64,000 nucleotides of DNA from Lewinella sp. 4G2. GTDB lineage: Bacteria; Bacteroidota; Bacteroidia; Chitinophagales; Saprospiraceae. Shown here in pieces: positions 34,564-42,530 of the stretch. The position numbers and the translations under genes are program-made. The number at the start of each line of letters is the position of its first letter. The first letter of the stretch is position 1. A model generated the notes under the pieces. That model saw only the letters and a program-made list of their open reading frames with translations. It was not told the DNA's origin and searched no databases. The stretch lies in NCBI RefSeq assembly GCF_001625015.1, contig NZ_LVWJ02000014.1, forward strand, positions 3,782,001 to 3,846,000, written 5' to 3'.

Positions 34564-35324
34564 TAATGCGCCGTAAAGTACGCTACGAGGATACCCGCCA
34601 ACACGACGGCGAGTTTGGGGAGGGAGATCCCGTGTTCGCGCCCACCGTCCGCTTCGTAAATGATCGTCGTAGCAATATGAAGAAAGCTACCGATGACCAA
34701 GGCCAGGATCCTGTTGGTCCAGACCGGGTCAACACTTACCATCGCACCCGCGGCAGCGCCCAGAGGACTTAGGGCGGCGAAGATGCAAAGGCAAGACCAC
34801 GTAAAGACCGTCGAAAAACCCGAGGATCGCAACAAAAGCGCGAGCGCAAAGGCTGCGGGAATTTTGTGAAGTACGATGCCCCAGAGTAGGTGGCCGCCAT
34901 CCACGTGCGCGTGTGCGTGCCCGTGGTGAGCTAGGTCGCCAACCGTGCCGAGGGGTAGGCCTTCCAAAAAAGCGTGCAGCCCGAGCCCCACCATGATCGT
35001 CAGGGCAAACCCCGCCCCGGCGTGTTGGTGAGCGTGGACATGGCCGTGCTCAATGCCCTGGCTGAATGACTCCAACAGAACCTGCACCAAGAATCCGGCC
35101 AGCACCCAGATACCACTGTGCATGGTATCGTCGCGGAATACGGTAGGCATCAACTCCATAGCCGCTATACCCAACAGATAGGCACCACTGAAGGAGAGCA
35201 ACAGCGGGAGAAATTGCTTACGAATGGCCTGATCCGCCGAGGAGGATCGCGAAGAGAGATACTGCGCAATACCACCGCCAAGGACGACGCTGAGAAATAG
35301 AAGTAAGTATTGCCAGATGGCCAT
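34563..35324 (-). CDS. ZIP-family metal transporter
   Basis: 253 residues, eight membrane helices. The ZIP metal path is visible: GLGLHAFLEGLPLGTV (helix 4, HxxxEG) and WGIVLHKIPAAFALALLL (helix 5, HKxP). Two His-rich loops (EHGHVHAHQHAG, HHGHAHAHVDGGH) probably gather Zn2+ or another divalent metal. Located in the inner membrane. It is preceded by an ArsR-type regulator gene and a 21-bp palindrome, and followed with overlap by a DMT permease. The dispersed repeat falls in its coding sequence (GAAAGAM). Confidence 0.9.
   Translation of the reverse strand: MAIWQYLLLFLSVVLGGGIAQYLSSRSSSADQAIRKQFLPLLLSFSGAYLLGIAAMELMPTVFRDDTMHSGIWVLAGFLVQVLLESFSQGIEHGHVHAHQHAGAGFALTIMVGLGLHAFLEGLPLGTVGDLAHHGHAHAHVDGGHLLWGIVLHKIPAAFALALLLRSSGFSTVFTWSCLCIFAALSPLGAAAGAMVSVDPVWTNRILALVIGSFLHIATTIIYEADGGREHGISLPKLAVVLAGILVAYFTAH
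34744..34760 (+). repeat. dispersed 17-bp repeat, copy 8 (one mismatch, coding)
   Basis: GCACCCGCGGCAGCGCC on the plus strand, antisense within the ZIP gene, where the minus strand encodes GAAAGA. Confidence 0.8.
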
Positions 35325-35357
35325 CGGGAGGGCGTTACCGAAAAAGGAGGGCGAAGT

Positions 35358-35378
35358 TAATGCAACTAAGTTGCATTA
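35358..35378. promoter_or_regulatory. palindromic operator candidate upstream of the ZIP gene
   Basis: TAATGCAAC TAA GTTGCATTA: perfect 9-bp arms around 3 nt, 34 bp before the ZIP start and just after the ArsR gene stop. A likely binding site for the neighbouring ArsR-type repressor or a Zur-like protein. Confidence 0.6.
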
Positions 35379-35394
35379 TCAGCCAATTGCCAAT

Positions 35395-35715
35395 TTACAT
35401 ATTACACTGGCAATTCTCCAGGCACTCGATGATGAGGGAAACGTCCCGCTCTTTGAGGGAGTACATCATGGATCGCCCGTCGCGCTTCACGCTGAGGATG
35501 CCCTTAAGCTTCATATTCTGCAGGTGGTGACTGACCAAACTTTGCTCGTAACCAAGGGCTTCACAAATGTCGGTAACGTTAAGCCGCGGGTGTTGCTCGA
35601 GAAGATGGACGATCCCGAGGCGGAGCGGGTGGGCCACCGTCTTGAGGATGTACGCAATGCGCTCCAGCTTTTCAGCTTCCTGCGGGTTGATGGCGGTAGG
35701 CTTGATGGAGGGCAT
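35395..35715 (-). CDS. ArsR-family transcriptional regulator
   Basis: 106 residues. Winged helix: IAYILKTVAHPLRLGIVHLL, LNVTDICEALGYEQSLVSHH with the recognition helix, and GILSVKRDGRSMMYSLKERD. ArsR/SmtB proteins release DNA when metal binds. The C-terminal ECLENCQCNM contains three Cys that could be a metal site, though no classic ELCVCDL motif is in the recognition helix region. The ZIP transporter starts 70 bp downstream on the same strand, with a palindrome between; regulation of the transporter is likely. Confidence 0.88.
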   Translation of the reverse strand: MPSIKPTAINPQEAEKLERIAYILKTVAHPLRLGIVHLLEQHPRLNVTDICEALGYEQSLVSHHLQNMKLKGILSVKRDGRSMMYSLKERDVSLIIECLENCQCNM

Positions 35716-35899
35716 GCGAAGTTATTTTTGTGAGGCAACGCGGGAATAAGGGGGCCGCGTTTCGTAGCTCAATATACACTGTGCCCACGCTAATGGTTGA
35801 ACTAGGGAAGGCGGCCGGAGGATAGAGTAGGTATACGAATTCCTCGTATTCCCACGATATTAAGCCAGCTGCGAACATGCGTCACACGTAGGGATTATA

Positions 35900-35907
35900 T
35901 ATTTTTG
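35900..35907 (+). promoter_or_regulatory. -7 box (TATTTTTG) of glgE
   Basis: Perfect TAnnTTTG, 24 nt before the ATG at 35932; supports that start over the ATG at 35905. Confidence 0.5.
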
Positions 35908-35931
35908 CCCCCTATAATTAAAGACCACCCC

Positions 35932-37866
35932 ATGCAGAACCGTTCCGTCATTGACAACGTCACTCCCCAGATCAACAACGGTCGTTTTCCGATCAAGAGA
36001 GTCGTCGGCGAACTCGTAGAGCTTTCTGCCTCGATCTTCGGTGATGGCCACGATTACCTCCGCGCCGTGGTGGAATACAAGCACGCTAAAGATAAGAAGT
36101 GGACTACGGTGGAGATGAACGACCACCCCAATGACCTGTGGACAGCCACCTTCCAAGTCACTAAGCAGGGCGTGTATAGCTACCGCATCGTTAGCTGGGT
36201 GGATCAGTTACTGACGTGGTACCGCGGCTTCAAGAAAAAGCAAGCTGCCGGGCAGGAAATGGGCGTCGAACTCGCTATCGGTGGCAACCTGCTGACGGCC
36301 GTTAAGAAGGCGCTCCCGAAGAGCAAGCAATCAGAAGTAAATAAGGCCATCAAAGCACTGGGCCAGCAGGACGAGGCGGCGGCGGTCGACTACGTGCTCG
36401 GATCCGTATTCGGTAAGATCATCAACGACTACCCTTTGCGTCGCTTCGAGACAGTTTACGATCACCAGATGAAGGTGAAGGTGGGGCGTACCCGCGAACG
36501 CTTTAGCAGCTGGTACGAACTCTTCCCCCGCTCCACCAGCCCGGACGTGGACCGCGCCGGCACTTTTAAAGACGTAGAGAATTTGCTTCCCCGTATCGAT
36601 GAACTCGGCTTTGACGTGCTGTACATGCCGCCCGTTCACCCCGTTGGCCGCAAGAACCGGAAGGGACGCAACAACGCCGTCACCGCTCTCGAAGGCGAAC
36701 CGGGTAGCCCCTGGGCGATCGGCGCGGCGGAAGGTGGCCATAAGGCCATCCTCCCGGAGCTTGGTGACATCGAAGATTACAAAAACCTCATCCTTAAGGC
36801 CAAGAGTGTATACGACATTGACGTGGCCCTGGACCTGGCTTTTCAGTGTGCTCCGGACCACCCTTACATCGAAGAGCACCCCGAGTGGTTCATCTGGCGG
36901 CCGGACGGTACGATCATGTACGCGGAAAACCCACCGAAGAAATACCAGGACATCGTCCCGATCAATTTTGAGACAGAGGACCACGTCGCGCTCTGGAAGG
37001 AACTACTCAGCGTAGTCACGTACTGGTGCGAAGCTGGCGTAACGATCTTCCGGGTGGATAACCCCCACACCAAGCCCTACCGCTTCTGGGAGTACATCAT
37101 TGAGGAGACGCACAAGAAATTTCCCGATACGATCTTCCTGGCGGAGGCCTTTACCCGTCCGGCCATCATGGCGGAACTCGCCAAGCGCGGCTATCAGCAG
37201 AGCTACACCTACTTCACCTGGCGGACGACGCCCCAGGAGATGAAGGAGTACCTGGTCGAGCTTTCCACGACGGAACTAAGAGAATTCATGCAGCCCAATT
37301 TCTGGCCCAATACTCCGGACATCCTCGCCTACGAAATGATGGGTGCTAACGGCAACCAATTTGTCAAGCGGTTACTGCTTGCCGGAACCCTCTCCAGTAG
37401 CTACGGGCTTTACGGACCGAGTTACGAGCTGATGGAAAACCGCGGTAATACGAACGGTAAGGAGGAGTACTACGATTCAGAAAAGTACATGGTCCGCCAT
37501 TACGACTGGTCCTACCGCAACCGGATCACGGATAACTACCGATTGTTGAACCAGGCACGGAAGAATAATTCCGCACTACAACAGACCAACAACATCCGCT
37601 TCACGGAGGCTACTAACCCTAACTTCCTGAGCTACGTGAAGTGGAACGACCAGCGGACGAACTTCATCTGGACAATCGTCAACTTTGACCAGGACAACAC
37701 CCAGGGAGGCCACGTGACCGTGCCACAGGACCTCCTCGGTGGAAACGGTTTCCGGGTAACGGACCTGCTGACTGGTGCCCAGTACTGGTGGAGCAGCAAC
37801 GTGAACTACGTGGAGCTGAACCCCTACCAATCTCCGGCCCACATTTTCCGTATCGACTTTGCCTAA
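35932..37866 (+). CDS. glgE: alpha-1,4-glucan:maltose-1-phosphate maltosyltransferase
   Basis: 644 residues. GlgE signatures: RFSSWYELFPRSTSP, FDVLYMPPVHPVGRKNRKGR, GVTIFRVDNPHTKPYRFWEY with the nucleophile Asp, and IFLAEAFTRPAIMAELAKRG with the acid Glu. It uses maltose-1-phosphate to extend alpha-1,4-glucans, part of the trehalose-to-glycogen route, in the cytoplasm. An N-terminal beta domain of about 100 residues precedes the GH13 barrel as usual. The partners TreS and Mak are not in the window. Monocistronic: own promoter and a hairpin after the stop. Confidence 0.95.
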   Translation: MQNRSVIDNVTPQINNGRFPIKRVVGELVELSASIFGDGHDYLRAVVEYKHAKDKKWTTVEMNDHPNDLWTATFQVTKQGVYSYRIVSWVDQLLTWYRGFKKKQAAGQEMGVELAIGGNLLTAVKKALPKSKQSEVNKAIKALGQQDEAAAVDYVLGSVFGKIINDYPLRRFETVYDHQMKVKVGRTRERFSSWYELFPRSTSPDVDRAGTFKDVENLLPRIDELGFDVLYMPPVHPVGRKNRKGRNNAVTALEGEPGSPWAIGAAEGGHKAILPELGDIEDYKNLILKAKSVYDIDVALDLAFQCAPDHPYIEEHPEWFIWRPDGTIMYAENPPKKYQDIVPINFETEDHVALWKELLSVVTYWCEAGVTIFRVDNPHTKPYRFWEYIIEETHKKFPDTIFLAEAFTRPAIMAELAKRGYQQSYTYFTWRTTPQEMKEYLVELSTTELREFMQPNFWPNTPDILAYEMMGANGNQFVKRLLLAGTLSSSYGLYGPSYELMENRGNTNGKEEYYDSEKYMVRHYDWSYRNRITDNYRLLNQARKNNSALQQTNNIRFTEATNPNFLSYVKWNDQRTNFIWTIVNFDQDNTQGGHVTVPQDLLGGNGFRVTDLLTGAQYWWSSNVNYVELNPYQSPAHIFRIDFA

Positions 37867-37895
37867 AATTACTCTGGCGTAGCGCCTGAATTGCA

Positions 37896-37931
37896 CGAAA
37901 GCCCAGCTTCGATATTGAAGTTGGGTTTTCG
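37896..37931 (+). terminator. hairpin after glgE
   Basis: CGAAAGCCCAGCTTC pairs with GAAGTTGGGTTTTCG (G-T pairs included) around GATATT. Weak T tract, so termination efficiency is uncertain. Confidence 0.6.
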
Positions 37932-37975
37932 CTATTTGGAGCTGATTTAATTATCCAGCGAATTTTCGCTGATTG

Positions 37976-38006
37976 TTGTACACGGCCACCGCGTAGGTTA
38001 CCTTTG
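37976..38006 (+). promoter_or_regulatory. promoter of the HdrC-like gene (TTG-N20-TACCTTTG)
   Basis: TTG at 37976-37978, perfect -7 box at 37999-38006, and the ATG only 5 nt later at 38012: an apparent leaderless or nearly leaderless transcript. Confidence 0.65.
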
Positions 38007-38011
38007 GAGCC

Positions 38012-39361
38012 ATGCTACAGTCGATAATTTTTGCCGTGGTGGCCATTGCGGCGCTGGGTTTCGCGGCCTTTCAGTTCAGCAAGGTTTACGCCAACATCCA
38101 ATTGGGAAAGCCGGAGGAGATCACCGGGCCTACATCAGCACGCTGGAAGAACATGATTTTGGTGGCCTTCGGGCAGAAGAAGATGTTCAAGCGGCCCATT
38201 CCGGCTATTCTGCATTTGATGTTGTACGTGGCGTTCGTCTTTACCCAAATTGAGCTGATAGAGATCTTTATTGATGGGATCTTTGGTGCTCACCGCTGGT
38301 TCCTCGGGCCCTTGGGTGGGATGTACAACTTCATCATTTCAACGATCGAGGTACTATCCGTCCTTGCGTTTATCGCTACGGTCATCTTCCTCGTACGGCG
38401 GAACTTGCTGTTCATTCCCCGGCTACGGAAGCCGGAAATGCAGGGTTGGCCGACGCTGGACGCTAACTTGATTCTGATCTTTGAATTGATCCTGCTCGCT
38501 TGCATCTTCACGATGAACGGTACGGACGTGGTCCTACAAGATTTGGATCCGGACCATTACAAGGCGACCAATTTTGCGGTAAGTGGCGTCATTGCCCCCT
38601 ACATCTTTGGCGGTATGGAAGCCTCCACGTTGCACGTGCTAGAACGCGTCGGTTGGTGGGGCCACATCATCATGGTCTTCGTGTTCTTGAACTACCTGCC
38701 AAAATCTAAGCACCTCCACATTCTGCTGGCCTTCCCCAACACTTTCTTCGCCCGGTTGAAGGAAAAAGGTGAGATGATCAACATGCCCGCCATCATGTAT
38801 GAGGTGAAGTCGATGATGGACATTGAGGACCCCAACATGCCGGAAATGGACCCGGACGCGGAGTTGCCCGAGTTTGGGGCAAACGACATTTTTGATATGT
38901 CGCAGATCGACCTCCTCGGTGCCTACTCCTGTACGGAGTGCGGACGGTGTACGGACGTTTGCCCGGCCAACATCACTGGTAAAAAATTGAGCCCAAGGAA
39001 GATCGTCCAGAACCTACGGGACCGGACGGAGGAGGTCCGCACCAAAATCGATTCTGGCGATGCAGAATACGCCGCCAATAAAGAGGAGCCCGTCTCCGCC
39101 GACAACTTTGAGGATGGCCGTTCGCTGTGGGACTACATCACGCGGGAGGAAGTCCACGCCTGTACCACCTGTAACGCCTGCGTAGAGGCCTGCCCGGTGC
39201 TGATCAATCCACTAGAGATGATTCTGAAACTGCGCCGCCACGAGATCCTTACGGAAGCGGCCGGCCCCCAGGATTGGCTCCCCTTGTTCAACTCCATCGA
39301 AAACCAGCAGCGGGCCTGGAGCGTCGGGACTTCGCGTACCGCGTGGGCGGAAGAAGCTTGA
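38012..39361 (+). CDS. membrane Fe-S reductase subunit (HdrC/NarI-like)
   Basis: 449 residues. The first 250 have about five membrane helices (LQSIIFAVVAIAALGFAAFQ; AILHLMLYVAFVFTQIELIE), similar to the di-heme NarI-like part; then two 4Fe-4S motifs, CTECGRCTDVCP and CTTCNACVEACP. This is the usual Bacteroidota '4Fe-4S dicluster / heterodisulfide reductase-related' protein that passes electrons between a soluble CCG protein and the membrane pool. The CCG-domain gene follows 57 bp downstream, so the pair should form one complex. The electron donor is unknown. Confidence 0.88.
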   Translation: MLQSIIFAVVAIAALGFAAFQFSKVYANIQLGKPEEITGPTSARWKNMILVAFGQKKMFKRPIPAILHLMLYVAFVFTQIELIEIFIDGIFGAHRWFLGPLGGMYNFIISTIEVLSVLAFIATVIFLVRRNLLFIPRLRKPEMQGWPTLDANLILIFELILLACIFTMNGTDVVLQDLDPDHYKATNFAVSGVIAPYIFGGMEASTLHVLERVGWWGHIIMVFVFLNYLPKSKHLHILLAFPNTFFARLKEKGEMINMPAIMYEVKSMMDIEDPNMPEMDPDAELPEFGANDIFDMSQIDLLGAYSCTECGRCTDVCPANITGKKLSPRKIVQNLRDRTEEVRTKIDSGDAEYAANKEEPVSADNFEDGRSLWDYITREEVHACTTCNACVEACPVLINPLEMILKLRRHEILTEAAGPQDWLPLFNSIENQQRAWSVGTSRTAWAEEA

Positions 39362-39418
39362 TTTCGATTGAACTGCCCCCTATTCTACCTTCCTACCCTA
39401 ACGTAAAATTTACCGATC

Positions 39419-40198
39419 ATGACCGTGAAGACAATGGCCGAGTTTGCCGCCGAAGACAAGACCCCCGAGATTCTGTTTTGGGTCGGTTGCGCCGGAAGTT
39501 TTGATGACCGGGCGCAGAAGGTAACGCGCGCCTTTGCACAAATCCTCAACGCTGCGGGGATCGAATTCGCCGTTTTAGGAGACGAGGAGGCCTGCACGGG
39601 AGACCCCGCCCGCCGGGCCGGGAACGAATTCCTGTATCAGATGACGGCCCTGCAAAATATCGAGGTCCTGAACATGTACGGTGTGAAGAAAATGGTCACG
39701 GCCTGCCCCCACTGCTTCAACACGATCAAGAACGAGTACCCGGCGCTGGGGGGCCATTACGACATCGTACACCACACGCAATTACTGCAGGAGTTGATCG
39801 ATGCTGGCCGCATTAAAATGACCGGAGGTGGTGAGTTTAAGGGGAAGCGCATCACTTATCACGACAGCTGTTACCTGGGACGCGCGAATGGCATCTACGA
39901 AGCTCCAAGGGAGGTCTTAGAATCACTCGACACCCAACTCGTTGAGATGAAACGCAGCAAGCGCAACGGACTATGCTGTGGAGCAGGGGGCGCGCAGATG
40001 TGGAAAGAAGACGAAGAAGGTAAGAAGCGCATCAACGTAGAACGGACCGAAGAGGCACTGGCCACCGGGGCGGAAGTCATCGCCGTCAACTGCCCCTTTT
40101 GCCTGACGATGATGACGGATGGCGTCACCGGAAAGGAGAAGCAGGAAGACGTGATGGTGTACGACCTTAGTGAAATGATCGTGCGGCAGATGGCTTGA
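39419..40198 (+). CDS. CCG-domain Fe-S protein (HdrB/GlpC-like)
   Basis: 259 residues with the two cysteine-rich CCG modules: EILFWVGCAGSFDDR, KKMVTACPHCFNTIKNEYP, then ITYHDSCYLGRANGIYEAPR, NGLCCGAGGAQMW and VIAVNCPFCLTMM. In heterodisulfide reductase these bind unusual non-cubane 4Fe-4S clusters. Cytoplasmic partner of the membrane protein encoded just before it. In Bacteroidota this two-gene set is widespread and its physiological substrate has not been settled to my knowledge. Confidence 0.9.
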   Translation: MTVKTMAEFAAEDKTPEILFWVGCAGSFDDRAQKVTRAFAQILNAAGIEFAVLGDEEACTGDPARRAGNEFLYQMTALQNIEVLNMYGVKKMVTACPHCFNTIKNEYPALGGHYDIVHHTQLLQELIDAGRIKMTGGGEFKGKRITYHDSCYLGRANGIYEAPREVLESLDTQLVEMKRSKRNGLCCGAGGAQMWKEDEEGKKRINVERTEEALATGAEVIAVNCPFCLTMMTDGVTGKEKQEDVMVYDLSEMIVRQMA

Positions 40199-40263
40199 TC
40201 CGGTCTTTTAGAGAATTTGCCATTCTAGTTTAGAGTGGCCTAACCTTACTTGCCAATTTTTTG

Positions 40264-40280
40264 GCACCCGCGTTAGCGCC
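40264..40280 (+). repeat. dispersed 17-bp repeat, copy 9 (degenerate, three mismatches)
   Basis: GCACCCGCGTTAGCGCC in the spacer between convergent genes. Counted with reserve. Confidence 0.5.
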
Positions 40281-40344
40281 CTAATCGCCCCGCAGAGGAT
40301 TGCTGCCGCGCCCAAACTCATTTCAATAGCGCACAACCGTTGGA

Positions 40345-41586
40345 CTAGGTCGCGTATACGTTCATTAGGAAGACGATCAGGAAGCTGATCACCGCAATGG
40401 CGAGGCCACCCACGAAAGTGTTGTAACTGATGGTGAGCAGCAAGTATTTTTTGTGCAGGACGGCACCGAGATCGTAAAGATCCCGCGAGAGATCATCGTA
40501 CAGCGCTGCCTGATCGAGCTTCACGGTGCTGAGGTGCTCGACGAAATCGCTCTTCTCTAATTTCAGGAAATTACCAAAGTAGAGCAGGCTGGCCTCCTTG
40601 CTCTTGATCAATTTGTCCTTTTTGATCGTGTATTCAGTGACGCTGGGGCGGGCACTGAATACCGCGAAAATCACCGCAGTGAGCGAACTCAGCAGCAAGC
40701 TGATGATGGGTACGAGGAATTCGGGGTTTTCGAAAAAAGTGTCCTCAAAAGCAGTCAAACTGGCACCGGATAGGGTGACAACGATCGACAAGATGATTGT
40801 ATTGATGGAAATCATCATGTTCGCTTTCCCGTCGGCGATACTACTGAGATTTACGTGGGTGCGGAAGGCCGTGCGGTAAACTGTATCGATGCCCCGGCCG
40901 AAGTTTTTACCGGTCTTGGCTTTGACCTCTTTTTGCTCAATCTTGTAGTTACTACTCTGCTGCTTGGCCACGTTTTTGCGGCGGCGGACGTCAAGATCCC
41001 GGAGGCCAGCTTTGGTCAGAAACTGATGGCGGAGTAGTGTTTCCTGGATCTCGTTGCCAAACTTGACCGGGTCGCCTTCCTTACCCGCGATGGCATCTCT
41101 TTCCAGCTGCAACAAATCTGCTCTGCGGTCGAAGCGCTTGCGTCCGAGCCAGCTCGTGGCGGCGTCGTGTAGGAGTCGCACGGGTAGGCTATTCTCCTCC
41201 GAAGCGGTATAGGCCTGAGTAATCCAGTCGCTCACATTGCCGCTTGGAGTCTCGAGGTCCAGATCGTTCTGCTCGGCAAACGCTGTCAATTCTTCGGCGG
41301 ACCTGTCCGGAACGTTATCGGCTCCTCCAACGTAGCCGAGCGGATAGAAATAGGCAGCCACCACGAGAAGGTCTTGCGTCTGCTGGTCTACTCCCTCAGC
41401 GGCCGCCAACTCAGCGACCTTTTCGGCGATCTCCTCGGCGTACGCAAAGTTGTGGAAGAGAAACTTAGGGGCGAGGTCGGTACTGAAGCGGGCGCGCACG
41501 TGCAACCTCGCTTGATCAATGATCGGGTTGGTTTTCGAGCCCTGCTCCTCCTCTTTGGCCGCTTCCTTTTCTGCTGACTTACTCAT
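40345..41586 (-). CDS. Pycsar-type TM effector with degenerate HD domain
   Basis: 413 residues from the ATG at 41586. Residues 25-210 resemble an HD phosphohydrolase: FLFHNFAYAEEIAEKV has the first His, but the expected FHD is FYP (DLLVVAAYFYPLGYVGG) and the later DAD is DAA (LLHDAATSWLGRKRF), so catalysis is unlikely. Residues 232-413 match the Pycsar TM effector family (IDTVYRTAFRTHVNLSSIAD, GKANMMISINTIILSIVVTL), with three membrane helices. Pycsar effectors respond to cyclic pyrimidine nucleotides in phage defence, but no cyclase is adjacent. The start overlaps the upstream SdiA-type gene by 8 bp, so they are translationally coupled. Role unproven. Confidence 0.75.
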   Translation of the reverse strand: MSKSAEKEAAKEEEQGSKTNPIIDQARLHVRARFSTDLAPKFLFHNFAYAEEIAEKVAELAAAEGVDQQTQDLLVVAAYFYPLGYVGGADNVPDRSAEELTAFAEQNDLDLETPSGNVSDWITQAYTASEENSLPVRLLHDAATSWLGRKRFDRRADLLQLERDAIAGKEGDPVKFGNEIQETLLRHQFLTKAGLRDLDVRRRKNVAKQQSSNYKIEQKEVKAKTGKNFGRGIDTVYRTAFRTHVNLSSIADGKANMMISINTIILSIVVTLSGASLTAFEDTFFENPEFLVPIISLLLSSLTAVIFAVFSARPSVTEYTIKKDKLIKSKEASLLYFGNFLKLEKSDFVEHLSTVKLDQAALYDDLSRDLYDLGAVLHKKYLLLTISYNTFVGGLAIAVISFLIVFLMNVYAT

Positions 41587-42520
41587 TGCTGTTCGTTTTG
41601 TCTCCGGCCTTTTCCTTTCTGCTGAAGCGGGCAATTACGGCTTTCTTTCCTTTGGCCTCACTACTGATGTAGAGATCACCATTACGGCTGAATTCGACGC
41701 CTTCCGGTTGGCGGAAGATATTCTCCTTCAGCAATTCAATGTGCTTGATGTTACTCTCCCGGTCGATGACGACGAGGATCTTCCCCACTGAGCCTATGAC
41801 GTAAATGTCGTTGGTGATGGGGTCCACTGCTACCCCGGATGGTTTAAAGTTGTAGCGGGAACGTTTGCCGTAGACTGCCTCCCCAACCTCAAATTCATCA
41901 ATGTAGTAAGTGGGCTGCGCAATGATCTGGTTGGTCACCAAGGAGAAGCTGTAAATACCGTGGCGGTAGTCATCTTCCCCGGGGTTCAGTTCTTCTTCTT
42001 TTGGAACGATCAGAAGCGCGTCGGTGAGGGAATCATAAGCGATTCCTTCCGTGTCATTCCGGTAACTGAAGGCGGTCTCAATTTTTTCAGCCTGGTACTC
42101 TTCAATGCTGTCAGCATAGATAAGTCGGTGGAGGTCGCCATCCTGTTCGAGTACGTAGATGGTATCTCCTTTACGGGCGACGCCCTCGTAGTCTTTATCC
42201 TTATCGAATTTAAACGATCGCTCCACCTTACCACTCTTGGCGTCGATGATGAATAGCTCACCATCTTCATCCTGTACGGCCAGTAACTTCCCGTCTTCAA
42301 ACCAGGGGCTCAATCCACTGATCTCAGCTAGGTCATTGGGCAGCTTGGCTACGTCGTCGGGGCGATCGAAATTATACCCAAATCCGTAATTGGGGTCGAC
42401 TGCGTAGTGCTCCAGATCCGGGCTCTGGGTGTACGTCAAGAAGCCGTAGGTGCTGGCCACGATGACGATGCCGCCCAAAATAATCAGGGATAGCAGGTTC
42501 GGCCTTTTCAAAAGACTCAT
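41579..42520 (-). CDS. SdiA-regulated-domain beta-propeller protein
   Basis: 313 residues from the ATG at 42520. One N-terminal membrane helix (LLSLIILGGIVIVASTYGFL) anchors a beta-propeller that shows repeated strands: LAEISGLSPWFEDGKLLAVQ, YEGVARKGDTIYVLEQDGDL, TEGIAYDSLTDALLIVPKEE, KPSGVAVDPITNDIYVIGSV. The SdiA-regulated family has a six- or seven-bladed fold of unknown function, perhaps a phytase-like phosphatase relative. It starts 10 bp after the large outer-membrane gene and overlaps the Pycsar-type gene, so the three are one operon. Confidence 0.8.
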   Translation of the reverse strand: MSLLKRPNLLSLIILGGIVIVASTYGFLTYTQSPDLEHYAVDPNYGFGYNFDRPDDVAKLPNDLAEISGLSPWFEDGKLLAVQDEDGELFIIDAKSGKVERSFKFDKDKDYEGVARKGDTIYVLEQDGDLHRLIYADSIEEYQAEKIETAFSYRNDTEGIAYDSLTDALLIVPKEEELNPGEDDYRHGIYSFSLVTNQIIAQPTYYIDEFEVGEAVYGKRSRYNFKPSGVAVDPITNDIYVIGSVGKILVVIDRESNIKHIELLKENIFRQPEGVEFSRNGDLYISSEAKGKKAVIARFSRKEKAGDKTNSNE

Positions 42521-42530
42521 AGGTAGTAGT

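Noticed and set aside
36331..36984. 217-residue antisense ORF over glgE
   Set aside because: Overlaps the GH13 core completely and shows no coding character of its own.
21121..41586. A cyclase and a Pycsar-type effector in the same window, suggesting a Pycsar defence system
   Set aside because: They are about 18 kb apart with unrelated genes between, the cyclase is membrane-anchored with the ATP-type K/D pair and sits with a sigma factor. Real Pycsar loci have both genes adjacent.
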